64,000 nucleotides of DNA from Burkholderia cepacia (GCF_029962485.1 NZ_CP073637.1:3038001-3102000); one strand, 5' to 3'; counted from the first letter of the stretch, positions 37,511-48,136 are shown. The notes: generated from the sequence alone by a model not told the origin. A program made the numbers and translations.

Positions 37511-40500
37511 TTAGACCAGCACGCGCTCGATCCCGCCATTGTTGGCACGTGCGACATAATCGGCCATCCAGTTCTCGCCGAGCACCTGGCGCGCAATTTC
37601 GACCACGATGTAGTCGGCTTCGAGGTTCGCATCCTCGCTGTAGCGCGACAGGCCCTGCAGGCACGACGGGCAGCTCGTCAGGATCTTCACGTCCGGGCCG
37701 TTCGCGGCCGCGGCGGCCGGCGCCGGCGCATCGCCGGCCACGACGGGAATCGCGCGCAGCTTCGCGGCGCCCTTGCGGATCTCCTCTTCCTTGCGGAAGC
37801 GGACCTGCGTCGACACGTCCGGGCGCGTGACCGCGAGCGTGCCCGATTCGCCGCAGCAGCGATCGTTCTTCTCGATCTTGTAGCCGTCCTTTTCCGCGCC
37901 CATCAGCTCGTTGACGAGCTTCACCGGGTCCATCGTCTTGATCGGCGTGTGGCACGGGTCGTGATACATGTAGCGCGTGCCCGACACGCCGTCGAGCTTC
38001 ATCCCCTTCTCGAGCAGGAACTCGTGGATGTCGATGATCCGGCAGCCCGGGAAGATCTTGTCGAATTCGTAGCCCGCGAGCTGGTCGTAGCAGGTACCGC
38101 ACGATACGACGACCGTCTTGATGTCGAGGTAGTTCAGCGTGTTCGCCACGCGGTGGAACAGCACGCGGTTGTCGGTGACGATCTTCTCGGCCTTGTCGTA
38201 CTGGCCCGAGCCGCGCTGCGGATAGCCGCAGCACAGGTAGCCCGGCGGCAACACGGTCTGCACGCCGGCTTCCCACAGCATCGCCTGCGTCGCGAGGCCG
38301 ACCTGCGAGAACAGGCGCTCGGAGCCGCAGCCCGGGAAGTAGAACACCGCTTCCGAATCGACGGTCGTCGACTTCGGGTTGCGGATGATCGGCACGATCT
38401 TGTTGTCCTCGATGTCGAGCAGCGCGCGCGCCGTCTTCTTCGGCAGGTTGCCCGGCATCTTCTTGTTGACGAAGTGGATCACCTGCTCGACGACGGGTGG
38501 CTTGCCGACCGTCGCGGGCGGGTGCTGCGTCTGCTTCGTCACGACCTTCTTCAGCATGTCGTTCGCGAAGCGCTGCACCTTGTAGCCGACGCCCATCATC
38601 ACGGTGCGCGCGGCGTTGATCGTCTGCGGATTGGTCGCGTTCAGGAAGAACATGCCGGCCGCGTTGCCGGCATTGAACTTCTTCTTGCCCATCTTGCGCA
38701 ACAGGTTGCGCATGTTCATCGTGACGTCGCCGAAGTCGATCTTCACCGGGCACGGCGTCGCGCACTTGTGGCACACCGTGCAGTGGTCGGCCACGTCGTT
38801 GAACTCGTCCCAGTGCTTGATCGACACGCCGCGGCGCGTCTGCTCCTCGTACAGGAACGCCTCGACCAGCAGCGACGTCGCGAGGATCTTGTTGCGCGGG
38901 CTGTACAGCAGGTTCGCGCGCGGCACGTGCGTCGCGCACACCGGCTTGCACTTGCCGCAGCGCAGGCAGTCCTTCACCGAATCGGCGATCGCGCCGATGT
39001 CGGACTGCTGCATGATCAGCGATTCGTAGCCCATCAGCCCGAAGCTGGGCGTATAGGCGTTGCGCAGATCGGCGCCGTCGAGCAGCTTGCCCTTGTTGAA
39101 ACGGCCGTTCGGGTCGACGCGCTGCTTGTACGCGCGGAATTCGGCGATCTCGTCGTCGGTCAGGAACTCGAGCTTCGTGATGCCGATCCCGTGCTCGCCG
39201 GAGATCACGCCGTCGAGCGAGCGCGCCAGCTTCATGATGCGTGCGACCGACGCGTGCGCGTCCTGCAGCATCTCGTAGTTGTCGGAGTTGACCGGGATGT
39301 TCGTGTGGACGTTGCCGTCACCCGCGTGCATGTGCAGCGCGACGAACACGCGGCCACGCAGCACGCGCTTGTGGATCGCCTGCGCTTCGTCGAGGATCTG
39401 CTTGAACGCGCCGCCGTTGAAGATCGCGCGCAGTTCCGCGCGGATCTCCTGCTTCCACGAGATGCGGACCGTGCGGTCCTGCGTGATGTGGAACACGGTC
39501 GCGCCCGGCTGCTCGTCCGTGCGATCCGCGAACTTCTCGGCGAGCGCTTCGTAGCCGAGCTGCACGAGATAGTGCTGCGCCTCGCGCAGCGGCTGGTCGA
39601 GCCGGTCGCGCACGAATTCCCAGCGTGCGCGCACGCGCTTGAGCAACTCCAGCGCCTGCTGTACACGATCTTCGAGCAGCTCGGCGCTCGGGATCTCGTT
39701 CGCGTCGTCGGTCTTGCCGAGCGGCAGGTTGCCGGCGCGGAAGAACGCTTCGAGCGCGTCGACGAGCTGCAGCTTGTTCTTCAGCGACAGCTCGATGTTG
39801 ATCCGCTCGATGCCGTCGGTGTACTCGCCCATCCGGTTCAGCGGGATCACGACGTCTTCGTTGATCTTGAACGCGTTCGTGTGCTTCGCGATCGCGGCCG
39901 TACGGCTGCGGTCGAGCCAGAAGCGCTTGCGCGCCTCCGCGCTGATCGCGACGAAGCCTTCGCCGCTCTTGCCGTTCGCCATCCGGATCACTTCGGACGT
40001 CGCGTGCGCGACCGCGTCGGCGTCATCGCCGACGATGTCGCCGATCAGCACCATCTTCGGGAACGCATTGCGCTTGCTCTTGGTCGCGTAGCCGACCGCG
40101 CGCAGGTAGCGCTCGTCGAGGTGCTCGAGGCCCGCGAGGATCGCGCCGCCCTGCTTCGACGTTTCAAACAGGTAATCCTTGATCTCGACGATGCTCGGGA
40201 TCGCCTCGCGCGCCTGCCCGAAGAACTCGAGGCAGACGGTGCGCGTGTGCGCGGGCATCTTGTGCAGCACCCAGCGCGCGGACGTGATGAGCCCGTCGCA
40301 GCCTTCCTTCTGCACGCCCGGCAGGCCGGCGAGGAATTTGTCGGTGACGTCCTTGCCGAGCCCTTCCTTGCGGAACCGGCGGCCTTCGATCTCGAGCATC
40401 TCGGTCTTCAGCAGCTTCTCGCCCGGCGCGTACGCACCGTCGAACCACTTCAGCTCGAAACGCGCGACCGCGATGTCGTGGATCTTGCCCTGGTTGTGCT

Positions 40501-41536
40501 CGTGGCGCGTGACTTCGAGCCAGTTGCCGTCCGGGTCGACCATCCGCCACCAGGCCAGGTTGTCGAGCGCGGTGCCCCACAGCACGGCCTTCTTGCCGCC
40601 CGCGTTCATCGCGACGTTGCCGCCGATGCACGATGCGTCGAGCGACGTCGGATCGACCGCGAATACGTAGCCGGCCGCTTCGGCCGCCTCGGTCACGCGG
40701 CGCGTGACGACGCCCGCGCCGGAGAAGATCGTCGGCACCTTGTGCGCGACGCCCGGCAGTTCGGTCAGCTCGACCGCGCCGAGCTGTTCGAGTTTTTCGG
40801 TGTTGATGACGGCGGAGAACGGCGTGAGCGGCACCGCGCCGCCCGTGTAGCCGGTACCGCCGCCACGCGGGATCACGGTCAGGCCGAGCTCGAAGCACGC
40901 CTTGATCAGCGCCGCGATCTCGGCTTCGGTGTCGGGCGTCAGCACGACGAACGGGTATTCGACGCGCCAGTCGGTCGCGTCGGTCACGTGCGACACGCGC
41001 GACAGCCCGTCGAAGCGGATGTTGTCCTTCTCCGTGCAGCGGCCGAGCGCCTTGGTCGCGCGGCGGCGCAGGTCGGCCATCTTCTCGAATTCGTCGGCGA
41101 ACTCGTTGACCGCGCGCTGCGCGGCGGTTTCGAGCATCTCGACGCGCGATGCGCGCTCGCGGCCCGCGTCGTCGCGATGCTCGGTGAGATCCGCGCTGCG
41201 GCGCTTGCCGATCTCGGTCAGGCGGTGGTTCAGCGCCTCGATCAGCAGCGCGCGGCGCTTCGGGTTGTCGAGCAGGTCGTCCTGCAGGTACGGATTGCGG
41301 CGCACGACCCAGATGTCGCCGAGCACTTCATACAGCATCCGTGCCGAGCGGCCCGTGCGGCGCTCGGCACGCAGTTCGTCGAGCACCGACCACGCCTCTT
41401 CGCCGAGCAGGCGGATCACGATCTCGCGATCCGAGAAGGACGTGTAGTTATAGGGAATCTCGCGCAAGCGGGGCGCGGGGTCAGCGGCGACGGCGGCGGC
41501 CGCGCCATGCGGATCGAAAACTTGTGGTGCGTTCAT
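37511..41536 (-). CDS. FAD- and Fe-S-containing D-2-hydroxyacid dehydrogenase (DUF3683 fusion)
   Basis: This is a 1341-residue fusion flavoprotein. An N-terminal DUF3683 region comes first. Next is a VAO-type FAD-binding domain (about 195-400, [19 protein letters not shown]) and the FAD-oxidase C-terminal domain with a metal-binding [14 protein letters not shown] near 740. Two 4Fe-4S clusters follow ([22 protein letters not shown]), then two CCG domains ([10 protein letters not shown] and NDRCCGESG). The layout is GlcD and GlcF/YdiJ in one chain, suiting oxidation of D-lactate or a similar D-2-hydroxyacid. The substrate is inferred, not seen. Confidence 0.85.
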   Translation of the reverse strand: MNAPQVFDPHGAAAAVAADPAPRLREIPYNYTSFSDREIVIRLLGEEAWSVLDELRAERRTGRSARMLYEVLGDIWVVRRNPYLQDDLLDNPKRRALLIEALNHRLTEIGKRRSADLTEHRDDAGRERASRVEMLETAAQRAVNEFADEFEKMADLRRRATKALGRCTEKDNIRFDGLSRVSHVTDATDWRVEYPFVVLTPDTEAEIAALIKACFELGLTVIPRGGGTGYTGGAVPLTPFSAVINTEKLEQLGAVELTELPGVAHKVPTIFSGAGVVTRRVTEAAEAAGYVFAVDPTSLDASCIGGNVAMNAGGKKAVLWGTALDNLAWWRMVDPDGNWLEVTRHEHNQGKIHDIAVARFELKWFDGAYAPGEKLLKTEMLEIEGRRFRKEGLGKDVTDKFLAGLPGVQKEGCDGLITSARWVLHKMPAHTRTVCLEFFGQAREAIPSIVEIKDYLFETSKQGGAILAGLEHLDERYLRAVGYATKSKRNAFPKMVLIGDIVGDDADAVAHATSEVIRMANGKSGEGFVAISAEARKRFWLDRSRTAAIAKHTNAFKINEDVVIPLNRMGEYTDGIERINIELSLKNKLQLVDALEAFFRAGNLPLGKTDDANEIPSAELLEDRVQQALELLKRVRARWEFVRDRLDQPLREAQHYLVQLGYEALAEKFADRTDEQPGATVFHITQDRTVRISWKQEIRAELRAIFNGGAFKQILDEAQAIHKRVLRGRVFVALHMHAGDGNVHTNIPVNSDNYEMLQDAHASVARIMKLARSLDGVISGEHGIGITKLEFLTDDEIAEFRAYKQRVDPNGRFNKGKLLDGADLRNAYTPSFGLMGYESLIMQQSDIGAIADSVKDCLRCGKCKPVCATHVPRANLLYSPRNKILATSLLVEAFLYEEQTRRGVSIKHWDEFNDVADHCTVCHKCATPCPVKIDFGDVTMNMRNLLRKMGKKKFNAGNAAGMFFLNATNPQTINAARTVMMGVGYKVQRFANDMLKKVVTKQTQHPPATVGKPPVVEQVIHFVNKKMPGNLPKKTARALLDIEDNKIVPIIRNPKSTTVDSEAVFYFPGCGSERLFSQVGLATQAMLWEAGVQTVLPPGYLCCGYPQRGSGQYDKAEKIVTDNRVLFHRVANTLNYLDIKTVVVSCGTCYDQLAGYEFDKIFPGCRIIDIHEFLLEKGMKLDGVSGTRYMYHDPCHTPIKTMDPVKLVNELMGAEKDGYKIEKNDRCCGESGTLAVTRPDVSTQVRFRKEEEIRKGAAKLRAIPVVAGDAPAPAAAAANGPDVKILTSCPSCLQGLSRYSEDANLEADYIVVEIARQVLGENWMADYVARANNGGIERVLV

Positions 41537-42111
41537 GTTCGGACGACTCGGAGGGCCGATACACCGTGCACGGGCGTCGGCAAGCGCGTGGGCGCAATCT
41601 TGGGGAAATCTGTTCTGTTACCAGGCGCGCGGCTGTCCTTCATGGGGCCGGAGCGGGCGACTTGCCCCTCCTGGCCGGCGACAGGGCCTGGCGGCACTCG
41701 GAACGATCAGCACGATCGCGCGCGGCGCGCATGCCGTTCGGCCGCGGGGCTGGCTGCGCGCGGCGTCGGCTTCAACGGTGCGATCCGAGGGTGCCTCTGC
41801 ATCTTCCGATCCTTGATTCAAAACGGAATTCTAACCCATGATCGGGCCATCCGTGACACGCCGGACAGGTCGTGGGGCTATCGCCTCCAGCCGCGCCGGG
41901 CGGGGTTCGGCGCGGTTTCGTGCGATCATTCGCCGCCCGTCCGGTCGGTAACCGTACGGTTAAGCCGGTAAAAAAAGGACGCTCCGCGTCGCGCACACCC
42001 CCTGCGCGCGCCGCTGCGACCGCTCGCCCGGCATGCCGCTTGCGTGCGGGCGGACCCTTGGCGCTATCATTGACCTTTTACCGTTTGCTTCCGCACTGCA
42101 CGCGAGCGCCC
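41537..42111. other. Long intergenic region between the FAD oxidoreductase gene and ilvA
   Basis: No gene is convincing in these 575 bases between two divergent genes. The open frames here are Arg-rich shadows. A perfect palindrome lies at 41949-41962. A weak ilvA promoter could use TTGCGT at 42040 and TATCAT at 42065, but the 19-base spacing is long. The sequence near 41820-41970 is AT-richer than the surroundings. Confidence 0.4.
41949..41962. promoter_or_regulatory. 14-bp perfect palindrome upstream of ilvA
   Basis: TAACCGTACGGTTA is a complete palindrome with no spacer, located 150 bases before ilvA and about 410 bases before the divergent oxidoreductase gene. It resembles a dimeric repressor site, for example of the TetR type; no regulator gene is adjacent. 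Confidence 0.4.
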
Positions 42112-43635
42112 ATGGCACCCCACGATTACCTGAAAAAAATCCTCACCGCGCGCGTCTACGACGTCGCGATCGAGACGGAACTCGAACCCGCCCGCAACCT
42201 GTCGGCCCGGCTGCACAATGCCGTCTACCTGAAGCGCGAGGACAACCAGCCGGTGTTCTCGTTCAAGCTGCGCGGCGCGTACAACAAGATGGCGCACATT
42301 CCGGCCGACGCGCTCGCGCGCGGCGTGATTACGGCATCGGCCGGCAATCACGCGCAGGGGGTCGCGTTCTCGGCAGCCCGGATGGGCGTGAAGGCCGTGA
42401 TCGTCGTGCCGGTCACGACGCCGCAGGTGAAGGTCGATGCGGTGCGCGCGCACGGCGGCCCGAGCGTCGAGGTGATCCAGGCGGGCGAATCGTACAGCGA
42501 CGCGTATGCGCACGCGGTGAAGGTGCAGCAGGAGCGCGACCTCACGTTCGTCCACCCGTTCGACGATCCGTACGTGATCGCCGGCCAGGGCACGATCGCG
42601 ATGGAAATCCTGCGCCAGCACCAGGGCCCGATCCACGCGATCTTCGTGCCGATCGGCGGCGGCGGGCTCGCGTCCGGCGTCGCCGCGTACGTGAAGGCCG
42701 TGCGCCCGGAGATCAAGGTCATTGGCGTGCAGGCCGAGGATTCGTGCGCGATGGCGCAGTCGCTGGATGCCGGCGAGCGCATCGAGCTGAGCGAGGTCGG
42801 CCTGTTCGCGGACGGCACGGCGGTGAAGCTCGTCGGCGAGGAAACCTTCCGGCTGTGCCGCGAATTCCTCGACGGCGTCGTAACGGTCAACACCGACGCG
42901 CTGTGCGCGGCGATCAAGGATGTCTTCCAGGACACGCGCAGCGTGCTCGAGCCGTCCGGCGCGCTCGCGGTCGCGGGCGCGAAGCTGTACGCGGAACGCG
43001 AAGGCATCGAGAACCAGACGCTCGTCGCGGTCACGTCCGGCGCGAACATGAACTTCGACCGGATGCGCTTCGTGGCCGAACGCGCGGAAGTCGGCGAGGC
43101 GCGCGAAGCCGTGTTCGCGGTCACGATCCCCGAGGAACGCGGCAGCTTCAAGCGCTTCTGCTCGCTCGTCGGCGACCGCAACGTCACCGAGTTCAACTAC
43201 CGGATCGCCGATGCGCAGTCCGCGCACATCTTCGTCGGCGTGCAGATCAAGCGTCGCGGCGAATCGGCGGAGATCGCCGCGAACTTCGAGTCGCACGGTT
43301 TCAAGAGCGTCGACCTGACGCACGACGAGCTGTCGAAGGAGCACATCCGCTACATGGTCGGCGGCCGCTCGCCGCTCGCGCTCGACGAGCGCCTGTTCCG
43401 CTTCGAATTTCCGGAACGGCCGGGCGCGCTGATGAAGTTCCTGTCGTCGATGGCGCCGGACTGGAACATCAGCCTGTTCCACTACCGTAACCAGGGCGCG
43501 GACTACAGCTCGATCCTCGTCGGGCTGCAGGTGCCGCAGGCCGATCGCGCCGAATTCGAACGCTTCCTCGCGGCACTCGGCTATCCGTATGTCGAAGAGA
43601 GCGCCAACCCGGCTTACCGCCTCTTCCTGTCGTAA
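42112..43635 (+). CDS. ilvA: Threonine ammonia-lyase, biosynthetic
   Basis: IlvA converts threonine to 2-oxobutanoate, the first committed step to isoleucine. The 507-residue protein has the PLP lysine in PVFSFKLRGAYNKM near residue 55, the Gly-rich phosphate loop IGGGGLASGV, and two C-terminal ACT-like regulatory domains (about 330-410 and 425-507) that mark the isoleucine-inhibited biosynthetic enzyme. The ATG at 42112 starts the homology; the frame upstream is not coding. queF follows after 12 bases. Confidence 0.96.
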   Translation: MAPHDYLKKILTARVYDVAIETELEPARNLSARLHNAVYLKREDNQPVFSFKLRGAYNKMAHIPADALARGVITASAGNHAQGVAFSAARMGVKAVIVVPVTTPQVKVDAVRAHGGPSVEVIQAGESYSDAYAHAVKVQQERDLTFVHPFDDPYVIAGQGTIAMEILRQHQGPIHAIFVPIGGGGLASGVAAYVKAVRPEIKVIGVQAEDSCAMAQSLDAGERIELSEVGLFADGTAVKLVGEETFRLCREFLDGVVTVNTDALCAAIKDVFQDTRSVLEPSGALAVAGAKLYAEREGIENQTLVAVTSGANMNFDRMRFVAERAEVGEAREAVFAVTIPEERGSFKRFCSLVGDRNVTEFNYRIADAQSAHIFVGVQIKRRGESAEIAANFESHGFKSVDLTHDELSKEHIRYMVGGRSPLALDERLFRFEFPERPGALMKFLSSMAPDWNISLFHYRNQGADYSSILVGLQVPQADRAEFERFLAALGYPYVEESANPAYRLFLS

Positions 43636-43647
43636 AGGCGTCAAACG

Positions 43648-44472
43648 ATGAATCCCGAACATTCCCCGCTCGGCAAGGCCACCGTCTACGCGGCGCAGTA
43701 CGACGCGTCGCTGCTGTTCCCGATCCCGCGCGCCGGTGCGCGCGAGCAGCTCGGCATCACATCGGCGCTGCCGTTCTTCGGCACCGACATCTGGAACGCA
43801 TACGAGCTGTCGTGGCTCAATGCGCGCGGCAAGCCGCAGGTCGCGGTCGCGACGTTCTACGTGCCGGCCGAGTCGCCGGCCATCGTCGAATCGAAGTCGT
43901 TCAAGCTGTATCTCGGCTCGTTCGCGCAGTCAAAGTTCGACTCGATCGACGCGGTGCGCGACGTGCTGAAGCGCGACGTGTCGGCCGCGTGCGGCGCGAC
44001 CGTGTCGGTGCAGCTCGTGTCGGCGCACGATTTCGGCAAGCTCGAGATGGACGAGCTCGACGGGCTGTCGCTCGACCGCCTCGATCTCGATACCGACATC
44101 TACGAACCCGATCCGTCGCTGCTGTCGGCCGCCGAGGACGAAGCGCCGGTCGAGGAGACGCTCGTGTCCGACCTGCTGCGCTCGAACTGCCCGGTCACGG
44201 GCCAGCCCGACTGGGGCAGCGTGCAGGTCCACTACGTCGGGCCGCAGATCGACCACGCGGGCCTGCTGCGCTACATCATCTCGTTCCGCAATCACACGGG
44301 CTTTCACGAGCAGTGCGTCGAGCGGATCTTCCTCGACATCCTGCATGCATGCAAACCGGTGAAGCTCGCGGTGTACGCGCGCTACACGCGTCGCGGCGGG
44401 CTCGACATCAACCCGTTCCGCACCAACTACAACCAGCCGATGCCGGACAACGCACGCACCGCGCGGCAGTGA
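43648..44472 (+). CDS. queF: NADPH-dependent 7-cyano-7-deazaguanine reductase
   Basis: QueF reduces preQ0 to preQ1 in queuosine synthesis, the only known nitrile-to-amine enzymatic reduction. The 274-residue protein is the long, two-domain (YqcD-like) type. The substrate and NADPH motif [12 protein letters not shown] is near residue 80, the catalytic cysteine is in [12 protein letters not shown] near residue 183, and [10 protein letters not shown] comes near residue 222. It sits 12 bases behind ilvA in one transcript, although the pathways are unrelated. Confidence 0.96.
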   Translation: MNPEHSPLGKATVYAAQYDASLLFPIPRAGAREQLGITSALPFFGTDIWNAYELSWLNARGKPQVAVATFYVPAESPAIVESKSFKLYLGSFAQSKFDSIDAVRDVLKRDVSAACGATVSVQLVSAHDFGKLEMDELDGLSLDRLDLDTDIYEPDPSLLSAAEDEAPVEETLVSDLLRSNCPVTGQPDWGSVQVHYVGPQIDHAGLLRYIISFRNHTGFHEQCVERIFLDILHACKPVKLAVYARYTRRGGLDINPFRTNYNQPMPDNARTARQ

Positions 44473-44537
44473 CGACGGCGGGTGACCGCCGCAGTTCGCA
44501 GTGCCCGGTTGGCGACGCGTGGCCGCCCCCCCCAGAC

Positions 44538-44575
44538 AAAACGGCCCGACCGGATTCAACCGGCCGGGCCGTTTT
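44538..44575. terminator. Bidirectional terminator between queF and the VOC gene
   Basis: A 12-bp GC stem with one mismatch and a 6-base loop is flanked by A4 on the left and T5 on the right. It serves queF on the plus strand and the convergent VOC gene on the minus strand. Confidence 0.87.
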
Positions 44576-44607
44576 TCATTGCACGCGGGAGCGCGGACGG
44601 CCCGCGC

Positions 44608-45027
44608 TCACCGGCTTGCCGGCCGCTCCGGCAGGATCTCCACCAAGCGCAGCAGGTAACCGTCGGGATCCTGTACCAGCACCTCGATCTGGCCATGCTC
44701 GATCTCGTCCTCCCGATACCAGGACGTACGCGGCTCGACGAACAGCGTCACGCCCGCGGCGCGAATCCTGTCGAGAATGAGATCGAGCGCATCGACCTCG
44801 ATCTGAAAATTGATCCCGCGCCCGAACGGCGGCTCAAGCGGGCCGGTCAGCCAGCCCTCCGCGCTGTACTGCTCGAGCATCAGCTGAGCCCGCCCGATTT
44901 CAAGATAGGCGAAGCCGTCTTCCGGACGTTCGAAGCGAATCCGGAATCCCAGCACGTCACGATAGAAGCGAACGCTTCCGGCAAGGTCGGAGCAGATCAG
45001 CTCCGGCACCAACGCAGCCCATTCCAT
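44608..45027 (-). CDS. VOC-family (glyoxalase/bleomycin-resistance-like) protein
   Basis: This 139-residue vicinal-oxygen-chelate protein has two beta-alpha-beta modules: VPELICSDLAGSVRFYRDVLGF and, at the C-terminus, EVLVQDPDGYLLRLVE. The spacing resembles bleomycin-resistance-type binding proteins more than glyoxalase I, and the metal ligands of GloA are not all kept. The start ATG at 45027 begins the homology. It is a single gene convergent with queF. Its substrate is unknown. Confidence 0.75.
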   Translation of the reverse strand: MEWAALVPELICSDLAGSVRFYRDVLGFRIRFERPEDGFAYLEIGRAQLMLEQYSAEGWLTGPLEPPFGRGINFQIEVDALDLILDRIRAAGVTLFVEPRTSWYREDEIEHGQIEVLVQDPDGYLLRLVEILPERPASR

Positions 45028-45140
45028 GTATTTCTCGTCCGTATGGTCATGCGGCACATTACATGAACCGGCGGGTGGCGTTGCGGCGGTTGCCGCAGCA
45101 GGAACGTGGAGCAACGGTCGAACCGTGCGCGCCACATGAC

Positions 45141-45177
45141 AAAACGGGCCCGGCGCACGTGAATGCGCCGGGCCCGT
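45141..45177 (-). terminator. Intrinsic terminator of the rpiR-aminoacylase-ridA operon
   Basis: A perfect 14-bp inverted repeat (45144-45157 against 45164-45177) with a 6-base loop is followed, on the minus strand, by TTTT. It lies 25 bases past the RidA stop codon. Confidence 0.87.
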
Positions 45178-45202
45178 TGCGTAGCGGCTCGCCGTTGCGG
45201 CG

Positions 45203-45589
45203 TTACTTCGCCGGCGCCTTGTACGCGATGCAGTCGACTTCGACCTTGCAGTCGATGACCATGCTCGACTGCACGCACGCGCGTGCCGGCGGATGCTCGC
45301 CGAAGTACGACACGAACACCTTGTTGAACGACGCGAAATCGCGCGCGTCGTCGAGCCACACGCCGCAGCGCACGACGTGTTCGAGGCCGTAGCCGGCTTC
45401 CTTCAGGATCGCGATCACGTTCTCGATCGTCTGCTTCGACTGCGTGACGATCCCGCCTTCGACGACCTCGCCGTTCACCATCGGCGTCTGGCCCGACACG
45501 TACAGCCAGCCGTCGGCCTCGACCGCACGCGCGAACGGCATCACCTGGCCGCCAGTTCCCTTCGCTTCGCCCACGCCATATCGCTTCAT
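45203..45589 (-). CDS. RidA-family enamine/imine deaminase
   Basis: This 128-residue RidA/YjgF/Rid-family protein probably hydrolyses reactive enamine/imine intermediates released by PLP enzymes. Motifs are PFARAVEADGWLYVSGQTPMV, the central KQTIENVIAILKEAGY, and the arginine-containing RACVQSSMV that positions the substrate carboxylate. The ATG at 45589 has a clear GGAG. It lies downstream of D-aminoacylase in one operon and across from a PLP deaminase, so it probably clears the deaminase product. Confidence 0.85.
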   Translation of the reverse strand: MKRYGVGEAKGTGGQVMPFARAVEADGWLYVSGQTPMVNGEVVEGGIVTQSKQTIENVIAILKEAGYGLEHVVRCGVWLDDARDFASFNKVFVSYFGEHPPARACVQSSMVIDCKVEVDCIAYKAPAK

Positions 45590-45667
45590 CGTTTCACTCC
45601 TCACATTTCGGTTACGGATGCGCGCGCCGGCTGCGGCACGCGCGGAAGATCGGAACAACCGCCACGC

Positions 45668-47149
45668 TCAGAACGCGGCGTCGGCACTCGCCGCCACGCG
45701 CTCGCCGCGCGCGACGAAGCCGCCAGCGCGCTCGCCGGTCGGCTGGCCGTTTTCATAAGTCAGCACGCCGTTCACCCACACCGCGTCGATCCCGTGCGCG
45801 GGCTGCTGCGGTTTCTCGAACGTCGCCGCGTCGATCACGCGCGCCGGATCGAACAGCACGAGATCGGCGTAGTAGCCGACCTGCACTTCGCCGCGCTTCG
45901 CGATCCCGTAGCGGCGCGCGGACAGCGACGTCATCTTGCGAATCGCCTCCTCGAGCGGCAGCAGGTTCGTGTCGCGCACGTAATGGCCGAGCACGCGCGG
46001 GAACGCCCCCCACAGCCGCGGATGCGGCAGCGGATCGTTCGGCAGGCCGTCGGAGCCGACCATCGTCGCGGGGTGCGACAGGATCCGGCGCACGTCGTCC
46101 TCCGACATGTTGTGGTACACGGCGCCGGCCGGGCGGATGCGCTGCGCGGCTTCCTGCTCGGTCACGCCCCAGTCGGCCGCGATCGCCTTCAGCAGCTTGC
46201 CCGCGACTTCCGGGTGCGGCTCCGACCACGTGATCGTGATGTCGATGTCGCCCGTCACCTGCTTCAGGTCGAGCGTCGACGAGCTGCGGCTGTACGGATA
46301 GCAGTCGCAGCCGACCGGCTGGTAACGACGCGCGCCTTCGAGCGAGGCGAGCACCTCCGTGCTGCGCCCCCAGTTCGACGGGCCCGCGCATTTCAGGTGC
46401 GAAATCACGACCGGCACGCGCGCATGGCGGCCGACCTGGTACGCCTCCTCCATCGCATCGAGGATCGCGTCGAATTCGGTACGCATGTGCGTCGTGTACA
46501 GCGCGCCGGCTTTCGCGAGCGGCTCGGCGAGCGCCATCACTTCCTCGGCCGGCGCCGCGAACGCGGAGCCATACGCGAGGCCCGACGACAGGCCGAGTGC
46601 GCCGTTCGCGAGCGCCTCCTCGAGCTGCGTGCGCATCCCGGCGATCTCGCCGTCGGTCGCCGCGCGGTCGAGGCGGTCCATCTGGTTGTTGCGCAGCGCC
46701 GTGTGGCCGACGAGCGCCGCGACGTTGACGGCCGGATGCGCGGCGTTCACGGCCGCGACGTAGTCGGCGAAGGTCGGGTACTGGAACGCGCCGCGCTCGC
46801 CGAGCAGATTCATCGGATCGGGCGGATCGCCGGCGAGCGTCACCGGCGATGCGCTGATCCCGCAGTTGCCGACGATCACGGTCGTCACGCCCTGCGAGAT
46901 CTTCGGGATCATCTCCGGCGCGCGGATCACGTGCGTGTCGTCGTGCGTGTGCACGTCGACGAAGCCCGGCGCCAACGCGCGGCCGTTCGCATCGACGACG
47001 TTCTCGGCCAGCCAGTTCGACAGGTTGCCGATCGCAGCGATCTGGCCGTTGCGGATCGCGACGTCGCGCGTGACGGGCGGTGCGCCGGTGCCGTCGTACA
47101 GCTGCGCGCCGACGATCAGCGTATCGGCGGCTTCGGGATGCGAATGCAT
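45668..47149 (-). CDS. N-acyl-D-amino-acid deacylase (D-aminoacylase)
   Basis: This is a 493-residue amidohydrolase that frees D-amino acids from N-acyl-D-amino acids. The metal site is visible: DVHTHDDTHV (residues about 66-75), the bridging-ligand cysteine in VGNCGISAS near 95, and later histidines in TTHMRTEFD and ISHLKCAGPSNWG. The catalytic Asp lies in MVGSDGLPNDPLPHPR. It begins two bases after the rpiR-type stop and is followed by ridA. The ATG at 47149 starts the homology. Confidence 0.9.
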   Translation of the reverse strand: MHSHPEAADTLIVGAQLYDGTGAPPVTRDVAIRNGQIAAIGNLSNWLAENVVDANGRALAPGFVDVHTHDDTHVIRAPEMIPKISQGVTTVIVGNCGISASPVTLAGDPPDPMNLLGERGAFQYPTFADYVAAVNAAHPAVNVAALVGHTALRNNQMDRLDRAATDGEIAGMRTQLEEALANGALGLSSGLAYGSAFAAPAEEVMALAEPLAKAGALYTTHMRTEFDAILDAMEEAYQVGRHARVPVVISHLKCAGPSNWGRSTEVLASLEGARRYQPVGCDCYPYSRSSSTLDLKQVTGDIDITITWSEPHPEVAGKLLKAIAADWGVTEQEAAQRIRPAGAVYHNMSEDDVRRILSHPATMVGSDGLPNDPLPHPRLWGAFPRVLGHYVRDTNLLPLEEAIRKMTSLSARRYGIAKRGEVQVGYYADLVLFDPARVIDAATFEKPQQPAHGIDAVWVNGVLTYENGQPTGERAGGFVARGERVAASADAAF

Positions 47150-47151
47150 GG

Positions 47152-48090
47152 TCAGTCTCCTACCGGTTGACGGTCTCCGCCGCCGCGGTGCGCATCGAGC
47201 GCATGCTTGATGCGGCGCAGCGATTCTCGGCCCGCATCGCCGAGCCGCAATGCGACTCCGGTGACGAGCACGTCGATCGCCATCATCATCGCGTAACGCG
47301 ATGTCGAAGGCTTGTAAATGAAATCGGTTTCGAATGCGACGACCGGGATCAGGTGGTCGGCGAGCTTCGCGAGCGGCGACGCCGGCGCGGTGATCGCGAT
47401 CAGCTTCGCGCCGTAGCGCTTCGCGAGCCGGCAGCTTTCGAGCAGCTCGGGCACGCGCCCGCTCACCGACAGCGCGACGACGACGGTGTCGCGCGACAGC
47501 GTCGCGGCCACCATCCGCTGCAGCACGCTGTCCTGATAGCTCGCGACCGGCCGGCCGAAGCGCACGAGCCGGAAGCGCAGCTCGTCGGCGAGCGCGGTGG
47601 AGCCGCCGCCCTGCCCGTACACGTACGTCATCTTCGCGCTGGTGAGCAGGTCGGCCGCTGCCTCGAACGACGTGTTGCGCAGCAACTGGTGGTTGTGCGC
47701 GAGCGCCACGCGGATCTCGTCGTAGACCATCGACGCGGGGCTCGCATCGTCGGCCGGTGCGTCGTCGGACGGCACCAGGAAGCGCTGGCCGACGGCCGCC
47801 GCCTGCGCGACGAGCACCTTCAGTTCGCGTACGTCGCGGCAGCCGACGGCTTTTGCAAAACGCGTGACCGTCGCGACGCTGACTTCCGCGTCGCGCGCGA
47901 GCGCGCCGATGCTCGCATGCGCGGCGCGCGCAAGATCGGCGAGGATGAACGCGGCGACCTTGCGCTCGGCTTCGCGCAGCTCGGGCGCGCATTCGGCGAT
48001 CCGCGCGACGATGTCGAGGACCGGCGCGGCAGCCGCAGCCGGCTGGAGCGGGGCCGCGAGCGGAGCGGACGGGGAAGCGGGCGTATTCAT
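47152..48090 (-). CDS. MurR/RpiR-family regulator of D-amino-acid use
   Basis: This is a 312-residue RpiR-type regulator. An N-terminal helix-turn-helix (about 45-100, IGALARDAEVSVATVTRFAKAVG) is followed by a SIS domain (about 135-265, YVYGQGGGSTALADELRFRLVRFG), which in relatives binds phosphosugars. The first 25 residues are Ala/Pro-rich. It leads the operon with D-aminoacylase and ridA and is divergent from the deaminase gene, so it most likely controls both. Two inverted repeats occupy its promoter. Confidence 0.87.
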   Translation of the reverse strand: MNTPASPSAPLAAPLQPAAAAAPVLDIVARIAECAPELREAERKVAAFILADLARAAHASIGALARDAEVSVATVTRFAKAVGCRDVRELKVLVAQAAAVGQRFLVPSDDAPADDASPASMVYDEIRVALAHNHQLLRNTSFEAAADLLTSAKMTYVYGQGGGSTALADELRFRLVRFGRPVASYQDSVLQRMVAATLSRDTVVVALSVSGRVPELLESCRLAKRYGAKLIAITAPASPLAKLADHLIPVVAFETDFIYKPSTSRYAMMMAIDVLVTGVALRLGDAGRESLRRIKHALDAHRGGGDRQPVGD

Positions 48091-48112
48091 CTGCGGATAA
48101 GGGTGCGAAGCT

Positions 48113-48133
48113 TGATGTTACTAAATAACATCA
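48113..48133. promoter_or_regulatory. Inverted repeat 1 at the rpiR promoter
   Basis: TGATGTTA-CTAAA-TAACATCA is a perfect 8-bp inverted repeat just downstream of the predicted start of the rpiR transcript. It is a likely operator for the RpiR protein or another dimeric regulator. Confidence 0.55.
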
Positions 48134-48136
48134 CCG

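Noticed and set aside
37436..41971. Plus-strand open frame of 1511 codons opposite the FAD oxidoreductase gene
   Set aside because: It is antisense to a gene with complete catalytic and Fe-S motifs. Its composition (Arg, Val, Ala, Asp, His) is what the complement of GC-rich coding DNA gives, and it has no domain of its own.
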